From: Pseudomonadota bacterium
GTDB taxonomy: Bacteria > Pseudomonadota > Gammaproteobacteria > Enterobacterales > Succinivibrionaceae
DNA length: 26,548 nt
Direction: 5' to 3'
Assembly (NCBI GenBank): GCA_023460615.1
Contig: JAEWPL010000256.1
Coordinates: forward strand, 1 to 26,548
In this document: piece by piece, positions 1 through 6,417 of the stretch
How the letters are laid out: every line of letters begins with the position of its first letter
Numbering within the stretch: the stretch's first letter is position 1
Translations under genes and position numbers: made by a program
Notes under the pieces: model-generated
What the model was told of the DNA's origin: nothing
Databases searched by the model: none
The model's input: the letters and a program-made list of their open reading frames with translations, nothing else

Positions 1-72
1 ATCAATTTGAGTGGTAGCATTGTTATCAAGATAAATACCACCTAAATTAGCACCTAAGTTCATATTATCCAT
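1..72 (-). CDS. nifS: NifS-type cysteine desulfurase, N-terminus only (cut by window edge)
   Basis: Reading leftwards, 24 codons remain open to the window edge. They contain I-Y-L-D-N-N-A-T-T, the N-terminal signature of NifS/IscS cysteine desulfurases, which are PLP enzymes that take sulfur from cysteine for Fe-S cluster assembly. The chosen ATG is at 72. An AAGGTGG ribosome-binding site overlaps the nifU stop codon and lies 6 nt upstream of it. A second ATG three codons later (63) is possible. The gap from nifU is only 11 nt, so the two are almost certainly cotranscribed and partners (sulfur donor and scaffold). The catalytic lysine and cysteine lie outside the window, so activity cannot be judged here. 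Confidence 0.85.
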   Translation of the reverse strand, partial: MDNMNLGANLGGIYLDNNATTQID

Positions 73-83
73 AACTTACCACC

Positions 84-1043
84 TTACTTTACGATTAAAT
101 CAATTGCTCTGCCGGTGCCATCTGACAATTTCTGCTTTACAAAGCCTACAGTCATGTCTTTCATCATAGGATTTGAAGCAATGTTACCTTCAAGTTTTAC
201 TGTTACACTAGCAGCATTGATAGATACTAACTCTACCTTTGAACCGTCAGTAAAGCCTTTAGTAATAGTCTCTAAGATCTCTTTTACATCCTTGTAAATT
301 GGAGAATTTACAGTCTTCTCATCAATGGAGGCTTGTACAGAGCTTGAAGCTGCAGTAGCTGAGGTAACAGTTGAAATAGAGCTAAAGCCTGTATTAGGAG
401 CTGTTGAGGTGGTAATAGTAATTGATGGAATTGGGGTTGGTACGTGACCTGGGCGTGGTACCCCACATTTCTCAAGATCTACCCAAACCTCGTCAATAAT
501 CTCCTCAATACGCATCTTGCAGCTACCGCAACCACCACCAGCTTTAGTGTAGTTAGTAACTTCTTCAACTGTGGTTAAATGGTTTTCCCAAACTGCCTTT
601 TTAATCTTATTCACACCAACACCAAAGCAGTGACATACAAGTTCACCATCATCGTGTGAGTTTTCATAAGATAGACCATGATAATTGGCAATTGCTGCGT
701 CTAAAGCTTCACGACCCATTACAGAACAGTGCATTTTCTCAGGAGGAAGACCACCTAAGTAATCTACAATTTCCTGATTAGTGATCTTCTCTGCCTCTTT
801 TAAAGTCTTTCCCTTTAACATTTCGGTTAAAGCAGAGGAAGATGCAATCGCACTACCACAACCATAGGTTTGGAAAGCAGCGTCTTCAATTACTTCTGTA
901 GTAGGATCAATTTTTAACATTAAACGCAACGCATCACCACAGATGATAGAGCCTACGTCACCTACTGCATTAGCATCCTCAATTACACGAGCATTTCTTG
1001 GATGAAGAAAATGATCTTTTACTTTATCTGAATAATCCCACAT
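84..1043 (-). CDS. nifU: NifU Fe-S cluster scaffold with degenerate C-terminal Nfu domain
   Basis: A modular NifU of 319 residues. Residues 1-125 are an IscU-like scaffold with the three cluster ligands Cys35, Cys62 and Cys106, and Asp37 after the first. Residues 133-180 are a BFD-like [2Fe-2S] domain with Cys137-x-Cys139 and Cys172-x-x-Cys175. A Ser/Thr/Ala-rich linker spans about 200-245. Residues 250-319 resemble the Nfu domain, but the normal C-x-x-C before Pro-Met is missing: the segment reads G-N-I-A-S-N-P-M, so both cysteines are replaced. The start ATG has AGGA 9 nt upstream. The gene is 21 nt downstream of the Lrp gene and 11 nt upstream of nifS. NifU/NifS as a general (non-nitrogenase) Fe-S system is known in some anaerobes and epsilonproteobacteria. 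No nitrogenase gene is seen here. Confidence 0.93.
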   Translation of the reverse strand: MWDYSDKVKDHFLHPRNARVIEDANAVGDVGSIICGDALRLMLKIDPTTEVIEDAAFQTYGCGSAIASSSALTEMLKGKTLKEAEKITNQEIVDYLGGLPPEKMHCSVMGREALDAAIANYHGLSYENSHDDGELVCHCFGVGVNKIKKAVWENHLTTVEEVTNYTKAGGGCGSCKMRIEEIIDEVWVDLEKCGVPRPGHVPTPIPSITITTSTAPNTGFSSISTVTSATAASSSVQASIDEKTVNSPIYKDVKEILETITKGFTDGSKVELVSINAASVTVKLEGNIASNPMMKDMTVGFVKQKLSDGTGRAIDLIVK

Positions 1044-1064
1044 TTTTTGTTTTCCTTTATACGT

Positions 1065-1532
1065 TTATAAAACCTGTTTTGTATCAGCAATACTCATAGG
1101 AGCTCTGTTTACAAATTCTTTTTTAAGCACAATTTGCACTTTAGTTTGACCAAAGTTTTGCTCTAAATACTGGTAAAAATTGTCGAGCAAAGCCATGTTT
1201 TTAAAGGAGGCTATCAACATATAGTTATAGTCACCTGCAATTTTTAATAAGGAGCTTACACACAAAGTGCTATTTGCGTACTTTACAAAGTCCTCTTGTT
1301 TTGAAAAAGGCACTTTTACAAAGAATAAACTCTCTACTTCAAGAGCAAACACACCGTCACATACAGTGATGGTATAGCCTTTAATTACCCCTAGTTGTTC
1401 TAATCTTTTAAGTCTACTTGCAACAGCTGGAGCAGACAAATCTGCCTTAGCACCAAGTTCACGTAAAGATAAGCGACTATCCTCTCTTAAACTTAGCAAT
1501 AACCTATAGTCATAATTGTCTAAATCAATCAA
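1065..1532 (-). CDS. Lrp/AsnC-family transcriptional regulator
   Basis: 155 residues. An N-terminal winged helix-turn-helix (about residues 4-55, with the family pattern L-R-E-L-G-A-K-A-D-L-S and R-L-K-R-L-E-Q-L-G-V-I-K-G-Y) is followed by an alpha/beta RAM (ligand/oligomer) domain (about 65-150). Lrp/AsnC proteins are DNA-binding regulators, usually responsive to amino acids. The start is a TTG at 1532 that overlaps the end of copA by 8 nt, with AGGA about 10 nt upstream. No ATG exists near the expected N-terminus, so translation is probably coupled to copA. nifU follows after 21 nt. The position between a copper pump and Fe-S genes suggests a metal or cysteine link, but the effector cannot be read from the sequence. 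Confidence 0.88.
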   Translation of the reverse strand: MIDLDNYDYRLLLSLREDSRLSLRELGAKADLSAPAVASRLKRLEQLGVIKGYTITVCDGVFALEVESLFFVKVPFSKQEDFVKYANSTLCVSSLLKIAGDYNYMLIASFKNMALLDNFYQYLEQNFGQTKVQIVLKKEFVNRAPMSIADTKQVL

Positions 1533-3990
1533 CTTTAGTAATTCCTATAAAAGTAAAACCAGCACTTGTAATTGCTTGTTTAATTAAAGCAACATCTAGA
1601 GTTGAGTTAGCTTTAACTAAAGCTTTTTGTTGTTCTAAATCTATACTTACATCCTGGATGGAAGCTATTTTACTTAAAGTATCAGCTACACTTTTAGCAC
1701 AATGTTTGCAATGCATTCCATCGATGGCTAATTGATATTGTTGTATAGTATTTTTCTCTATTTTACAGTTAGTATCTTTTCTTGGTTGAAAGCTACTTAA
1801 TCTAAAAGCATTCAAAACTACACATAAAGAGCTTATTGCCATTAGTGCTGAGCACAAGACAGGATTTAAAGCTAAATGATAGCTATTATATAATGCTCCA
1901 GCTGCCACTGGGATCATAAGCATATTGTAGAAAAAGGCAAAAAACAAATTCTCTTTGATGTTTTTAACTGTAGCTTTTGATAATAGATAAGCATTTAGGA
2001 TACCAAATAGATCATCTTTTAAAAGTACAATGTCTGTATTTTTAATTGCAACATCCGCAGAGCCTTTTACACTTAAAGAAAGGGTAGCACAACTCATAGC
2101 CACACTATCATTGACGCCATCACCAATCATGAGCACTTGCTTGTTTTTTGCTTGAAGTTTTTTTATCACCTTAGCTTTATCAAAAGGACTTTGATTAGCG
2201 TAATACTCTTCTATATGAAGTTTATGTGCTGCAGCTTTAGTGCTTTGAACGCTATCTCCTGTAAGGATGAGTATATTCTTGCTAAACTTTTTAAGTTCAG
2301 AAATTAAAGCCCAAGCTTGCGTTCTTACACTTGTAGTTAAAGTGATAAGCGCTATTAAATGCAACTCGTCAAACAAGGCTACTACATATTGACCTTGTGC
2401 TTGAGCATTATTTATAAAGTCTTTAGTTGATTTTGTATATTCTTGATTTAGTTTATCAGCAATTAAAGGTGAGCCTAAATAGTAAGTTTTATTATTTACA
2501 AGACCACTTACTCCTAGATGCTCAAGATTTTTAAATGAGGTAATTTCATAAGTTGAGTATGCTTTAGTATTTTTAACTAAAGCATTGGCAATGGGGTGAA
2601 GACATGCTTGTTCAAGACTTTTTACAAGTTTTAAGATCTCATCTTTAGAGTAATTGCTATCAAAAATCTCAACTTTATCTAAAACTATGTGTTTTTCAGT
2701 TAAAGTATTGGTCTTATCAAAGACAAAAGTGTCTATATTAACTAAGCTTTCAATTGCTTTAGGTGTTTTAAAAAGGATCCCTAAGCTTGCTGCTTTATAT
2801 ATACCAGCACTTATAGCCATAGGAGTTGCTAAACCTAAAGCACAAGGACAAGAAATTACAATTACACTGATAGCAAACTTTAAAGCCTCATAAAAGCTAA
2901 TGGAGACAAAGAAGTACCAATAAATAAAAGTAACAATACTTAAAGTTAAGACTGCAGGTACAAAGATCCTAGCGATTTTATCGGTTAAACGAACAATTGG
3001 AAGTTTATAGCTTAAAGCTTGCTCTACAGCTTTGATAATAGAGCCTAAAAAGCTTTGTTCAAATAGCTTTTCTACTTCCACTTCAAGATAACCTTGGCTA
3101 AGAACAGTTGAAGAAAAGACTTTAGAACCTTTAGTTTTGGCAACTAATAAGCTTTCCCCTGTCATAGTACTTTCATCTACTAAGGCATCTCCACTTATCA
3201 CCACGCCGTCAGCAACTATTGCCTGACCTTGCTTTATACAGAGAATATCTTTAACTTTAAGGTTTTCTATAGCTATTTTAACGCACTTATCACCCTGCTT
3301 TACTTGTGCGTATTTTGGAACTAAATTGTATAAAGCATCAAGTGCACTCGTGGATTTTAGCTTAAGGTTATTTTCTAGAAACTTACCAAGAGACACAAAG
3401 CATAAAATGCCAATACAACCTTCAAAAAATACGTATTTTGAAGTGTGTAAAACCATAGCAAGATCTATTTTTTCTAAGGTAAAAATTGAAAACACAGAAT
3501 ATGTAAAAGAGGCAACCACTCCCACACTTACTAATGTATCCATGTTAAAGTTCAATGTTTTAAGAGATTTATATGCACTTATAAATGTATCTTTACAGAT
3601 AAAAATGCCAAGTAAAGTCAATCCAAGTTGAACAAATGCGTTGTATAGAGCGTTTTCAATAAAGTATAGATTAACAAGATGCCCCATAGATAAGAGCACC
3701 ACAAGCGCAAAAGTAATAAAAAGTGCTAAAAGTTTAAATGCTTGTAAGTAGTTGCTTGATGCGGGGGTTAAACTTAAGGATTTACGTAAGGTAGCTTTAT
3801 AGCCTAAATTCTCAATTATTTTGATGATTTCGTCACTATTAAGTTTAGTTTCATCAAAATTAACAGTGAGTAAATTTTTGGCAATAACAAGATTAACTTT
3901 GGATACACCATCTTGTGAGCTTAAAATTTTTTCAATTTTAGCTACACAAGCAGAGCATTTTATTCCGTCGATTAAAAATTGTTTTTCCAT
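1525..3990 (-). CDS. copA: Copper-exporting P1B-1-type ATPase CopA, HMA domains at both ends
   Basis: 821 residues, an inner-membrane Cu+ exporter. An N-terminal HMA domain has Cys12-x-x-Cys15. Membrane helices lie at about 85-205, 340-395 and 685-730. TGE is at 277-279, the CPC ion site at 381-383, His465-Pro466 is the HP motif, and GDGVND is at 623-628. YN in the helix near 689 and MxxSS near 717 are the P1B-1 copper signature. The phosphorylation motif at 425-429 reads D-K-T-N-T instead of the near-invariant D-K-T-G-T; the codons are GAT AAG ACC AAT ACT. A second HMA domain (Cys761-x-x-Cys764) sits at the C-terminus, which is unusual. The ribosome-binding site before the ATG is weak. The 3' end overlaps the Lrp-family gene by 8 nt. 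Confidence 0.94.
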   Translation of the reverse strand: MEKQFLIDGIKCSACVAKIEKILSSQDGVSKVNLVIAKNLLTVNFDETKLNSDEIIKIIENLGYKATLRKSLSLTPASSNYLQAFKLLALFITFALVVLLSMGHLVNLYFIENALYNAFVQLGLTLLGIFICKDTFISAYKSLKTLNFNMDTLVSVGVVASFTYSVFSIFTLEKIDLAMVLHTSKYVFFEGCIGILCFVSLGKFLENNLKLKSTSALDALYNLVPKYAQVKQGDKCVKIAIENLKVKDILCIKQGQAIVADGVVISGDALVDESTMTGESLLVAKTKGSKVFSSTVLSQGYLEVEVEKLFEQSFLGSIIKAVEQALSYKLPIVRLTDKIARIFVPAVLTLSIVTFIYWYFFVSISFYEALKFAISVIVISCPCALGLATPMAISAGIYKAASLGILFKTPKAIESLVNIDTFVFDKTNTLTEKHIVLDKVEIFDSNYSKDEILKLVKSLEQACLHPIANALVKNTKAYSTYEITSFKNLEHLGVSGLVNNKTYYLGSPLIADKLNQEYTKSTKDFINNAQAQGQYVVALFDELHLIALITLTTSVRTQAWALISELKKFSKNILILTGDSVQSTKAAAHKLHIEEYYANQSPFDKAKVIKKLQAKNKQVLMIGDGVNDSVAMSCATLSLSVKGSADVAIKNTDIVLLKDDLFGILNAYLLSKATVKNIKENLFFAFFYNMLMIPVAAGALYNSYHLALNPVLCSALMAISSLCVVLNAFRLSSFQPRKDTNCKIEKNTIQQYQLAIDGMHCKHCAKSVADTLSKIASIQDVSIDLEQQKALVKANSTLDVALIKQAITSAGFTFIGITKVD

Positions 3991-4017
3991 TATTTACTAC
4001 CATCTTTCAATGTCGAT

Positions 4018-4049
4018 ATCATACCTTATAAAAGGCAAATTTAATTCAA
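4018..4049 (-). promoter_or_regulatory. Putative copA promoter with long spacer
   Basis: On the minus strand TTGAAT (4044-4049) and TATGAT (4018-4023) are separated by 20 nt, and the spacer holds the dyad CCTT-TTAT-AAGG next to the -10. Over-long spacers with an internal dyad are typical of MerR-family (CueR) copper promoters, but the dyad here is off-centre and does not match the usual CueR box well. The predicted start is about 20 nt before the copA ATG. The 4050-4107 stretch upstream shows no clear terminator for another gene. Confidence 0.4.
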
Positions 4050-4107
4050 GATGATAATAATTTTTGTCTAGAATAATAGATTTAATTCTGCTATTTTAGA
4101 TTTTATA

Positions 4108-5967
4108 TTATTTAAATGTAGCTGCTCGCATTGCATTTAGTACAGCTAAGACAAGCACACCTACATCACCAAAAATAGCTAACCAAATATTAGCAATACC
4201 TAAAGCTCCTAATAATAGGATAGCAGCCTTTACTAGCATAACAAACCAAAGATTTGTTAAGGCAAGATGATAGACTTTTTTAGCTATAGAAATAGACTTA
4301 CTAATGGATTGTAAGTTGTCATTTAGAATCACTACATCTGCTGACTCCACAGCACTTTTAGAGCCTACATCGCCCATGGCAATACCAAGATCAGCACTTG
4401 TTAACACTAAAGCATCGTTAATACCATCGCCTACAAAGGCAACTTTAGACTTGTCCTGTTGTAAGGATTTAAAGGTTTTAAGTTTTTCCTCTGGATTCTG
4501 CTTTGCAAAATAACCTTTAACCTGCAGAGATTTTGCTACTACAGCTACCACACTTTCTCTATCACCTGAGACGATGTAAGAGTCGATACCTTCAATTTTT
4601 AAGTCTTTAATGGTAGCTTTAGCACTTTGACGTACTTCATCAAATAGCTCAATCACACCACACAATTTACCATCACAAGCTACATAGACTAAGCTTTTTT
4701 CTGAGTCCACCTGCTCAAAGTTACCAACTAAGTCTTTTATGTATTCTCTCTTACCTAAAGCTATTTTTTGATCTCCTAAACTAGCACTCATACCTAGACC
4801 TGAATGCTCGTGGATCTGTGTTAAGGCTAAAAGCTTAGTATTATGCTTTTTAGCATACTCACAAATTGATAAAGCGATAGGATGAGTACTGTAAGACTCT
4901 AATGCATAGGCATAACTTAATAACTCAGCCTTTGAAAAACCATTAAAAAGATAGGTATTTACAACTGCAAAGTTGCCATAAGTTAAAGTACCAGTTTTGT
5001 CAAAGGCAATCTTTTTAATCTTGGATAAAACCTCAAGATAAACAGATCCTTTTACAATTACACCAAGCTTACTTAAAGCCCCTAAGCCACAGAAGAATGA
5101 CAAGGGTACTGACAACACTAAAGCACAAGGGCAAGAGACAACTAAAAAGACTAAGGCTCTTTCAATCCAATCTGCATAACTTTCGCCTTGAACTACAATA
5201 GGAACTAAAGCTAACAAAACAGCAGCAGTCACTACAATTGGAGTGTAATAGATACTAAAACGGCGGATAAGATCTTCAGGTTTTGACTTATTAGCTTGAG
5301 CATCTTCAATGAGATTTAGAAGTCTAGTAATAGATGAATCTTTGTGTAAAGTTGTAACTTTAAGGGTAATTACACCACCTTGATTGATGCAACCAGATGG
5401 AATTACATCCCCTTTTACATAGAGCCTAGGTTCACTCTCTCCTGTTAAAACCTTAGTATCAATAGCTGCATGATCTTCAATTAAAGTACCATCAATAGCT
5501 ACTATCTCACCTTTTAAAATTCTGATAGTATCCCCTATCTTTACTTGTCTTGGTTTTACTATGTTTTCTACCCCATCTACAACTAGTCTTACTTGTTGAG
5601 GTCTTAAACTTAAAAGGGAGCTAATATCTTTATGGGCTCTGCCTTTAGCATATCTTTCAAATAACTCACCTACTTTGTAAAAGATCATCACAGCTAAAGC
5701 CTCAGGTAAGTCGAAAAGAGCAAAAGCACCTAGTGTTGCAATTACCATTAAAAATTGCTCTGTCATGCGCTTTTGTTTAAATAAAGCTTTAACAGCACTT
5801 ACACAAACATCAGCTGCAACTAAGATATAAGCAAAAATTGCAATTGGTATTTGATAATTTAAACTTAAAAGTTCTTGGTTTAGATATTTGCAATAAATTA
5901 AAAATAGCATTGCTACAATGCTTATATACAAAAACTTTTGTTCAAATTTCTTATACCAAGTTTGCAT
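4108..5967 (-). CDS. zntA: Zn2+/Cd2+/Pb2+-type P1B-2 ATPase lacking its own HMA domain
   Basis: 619 residues from the ATG at 5967, which has AGGA 9 nt upstream. A TTG eleven codons earlier also opens the frame but has no better signal. TGE is at 175-177, the CPC ion site at 279-281, DKTGT at 323-327, the HP motif at 362-363, and GDGIND at 513-518. Lys580 and the Asp601-x-Gly603 pattern in the last two helices are the P1B-2 (zinc/cadmium/lead) signature and argue against copper. The protein begins almost directly with membrane helices. The usual N-terminal metal-binding domain is absent and is encoded as a separate small protein just upstream. Expected role: efflux of excess divalent soft metals across the inner membrane. 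Confidence 0.93.
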   Translation of the reverse strand: MQTWYKKFEQKFLYISIVAMLFLIYCKYLNQELLSLNYQIPIAIFAYILVAADVCVSAVKALFKQKRMTEQFLMVIATLGAFALFDLPEALAVMIFYKVGELFERYAKGRAHKDISSLLSLRPQQVRLVVDGVENIVKPRQVKIGDTIRILKGEIVAIDGTLIEDHAAIDTKVLTGESEPRLYVKGDVIPSGCINQGGVITLKVTTLHKDSSITRLLNLIEDAQANKSKPEDLIRRFSIYYTPIVVTAAVLLALVPIVVQGESYADWIERALVFLVVSCPCALVLSVPLSFFCGLGALSKLGVIVKGSVYLEVLSKIKKIAFDKTGTLTYGNFAVVNTYLFNGFSKAELLSYAYALESYSTHPIALSICEYAKKHNTKLLALTQIHEHSGLGMSASLGDQKIALGKREYIKDLVGNFEQVDSEKSLVYVACDGKLCGVIELFDEVRQSAKATIKDLKIEGIDSYIVSGDRESVVAVVAKSLQVKGYFAKQNPEEKLKTFKSLQQDKSKVAFVGDGINDALVLTSADLGIAMGDVGSKSAVESADVVILNDNLQSISKSISIAKKVYHLALTNLWFVMLVKAAILLLGALGIANIWLAIFGDVGVLVLAVLNAMRAATFK

Positions 5968-6010
5968 AATTTTATTTCCTATATATAAGCAATCGTGCAA
6001 CTATTAACAT

Positions 6011-6037
6011 AGCAAAATACTAAAAAAGTACTCTGCT
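6011..6037 (-). other. Intercistronic hairpin between HMA protein and Zn ATPase
   Basis: Inverted repeat with 11-nt arms (6011-6021 and 6027-6037) that pair completely if two G-U pairs are allowed, around a 5-nt loop. On the transcribed minus strand it is not followed by a U-run, so it is more likely an mRNA-processing or stability element, or a weak attenuator, than a full terminator. It would let the small metal-binding protein be made in excess over the pump. Confidence 0.4.
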
Positions 6038-6046
6038 TTCTAGAGC

Positions 6047-6268
6047 TTAATCTCTAAGTTCAATGCTAATACCATCTTCAAAAGCATTAGCAATAGTTTG
6101 AGCTTTAGCTACAACCTCATCCTCATCTTGAGGCTCTTTTGTATCTAAAACTAAAGTTCCTAAAGTAAAGTTTAGCACTGCATCTTCAAACTCTTTTTTT
6201 AGTAAACTCTCAAGCTTAGTAGCACAGTGGGGACAATCAAGACCTGCGATAGTACAACGAACTTTCAT
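6047..6268 (-). CDS. Stand-alone heavy-metal-associated (HMA) metal-binding protein
   Basis: 73 residues with a ferredoxin-like HMA fold. The metal loop is G-L-D-C-P-H-C (Cys12, Cys15). The Asp directly before the first Cys is the form seen in zinc/cadmium/lead HMA domains such as that of ZntA. Cys5 and an acidic C-terminal half are additional features. The start is the ATG at 6268, with AAGGAG 5 nt upstream. An in-frame ATG at 6286 falls on the promoter -10 and is rejected. The gene lies about 80 nt upstream of a P1B-2 ATPase that lacks this domain, so it most likely acts in trans as a metallochaperone or detached N-terminal domain delivering Zn/Cd to the pump. Confidence 0.85.
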   Translation of the reverse strand: MKVRCTIAGLDCPHCATKLESLLKKEFEDAVLNFTLGTLVLDTKEPQDEDEVVAKAQTIANAFEDGISIELRD

Positions 6269-6288
6269 AAAAATCTCCTTTTTCATAA

Positions 6289-6318
6289 ATTATAGTTGAG
6301 CAAATGTTCAACTGTCAA
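6289..6318 (-). promoter_or_regulatory. Consensus promoter with metal-repressor operator in its spacer
   Basis: On the minus strand TTGACA (6313-6318) and TATAAT (6289-6294) match consensus exactly, with an 18-nt spacer. The spacer is filled by an imperfect palindrome (6294-6313) of AGTTGA-GCAAATGT-TCAACT type. Its TGA..CA..TG..TCA core resembles ArsR/SmtB-family (CadC, SmtB, CzrA, AztR) operators. A repressor bound here would block RNA polymerase until Zn/Cd releases it. The predicted transcript start is about 15 nt before the ATG at 6268. Confidence 0.75.
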
Positions 6319-6332
6319 TTAGTTTTATCTTA

Positions 6333-6354
6333 TAGTTGAGCAATTATTCAACTA
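6333..6354. promoter_or_regulatory. Second ArsR/SmtB-like operator copy
   Basis: Palindrome with perfect 7-bp arms TAGTTGA / TCAACTA and an 8-bp centre. It matches the spacer operator nearly base for base and begins 40 bp further upstream (the TATAGTTGAGCAA block recurs at 6291 and 6331). A 40-bp repeat places both sites on about the same face of the helix, which suggests cooperative binding. No ArsR-family regulator gene is present in this window, so the regulator must be encoded elsewhere. Confidence 0.65.
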
Positions 6355-6360
6355 TTAAGC

Positions 6361-6392
6361 AAAAAAAAAAGAGGTACCAATGCGATACCTCT
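6361..6392 (-). terminator. Rho-independent terminator of feoAB
   Basis: On the minus strand AGAGGTA and TACCTCT form a 7-bp stem with a 9-nt loop, directly followed by a run of at least ten U. It lies 26 nt past the feoB stop and just before the Zn-operon operator region. Confidence 0.88.
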
Positions 6393-6417
6393 AAACGTTT
6401 GTTCGTCACACTACAAA

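Noticed and set aside
6269..6286. Upstream ATG giving a 79-residue HMA protein
   Set aside because: That ATG sits right beside the TATAAT box, upstream of the predicted transcription start. AAGGAG is correctly spaced for the ATG at 6268.
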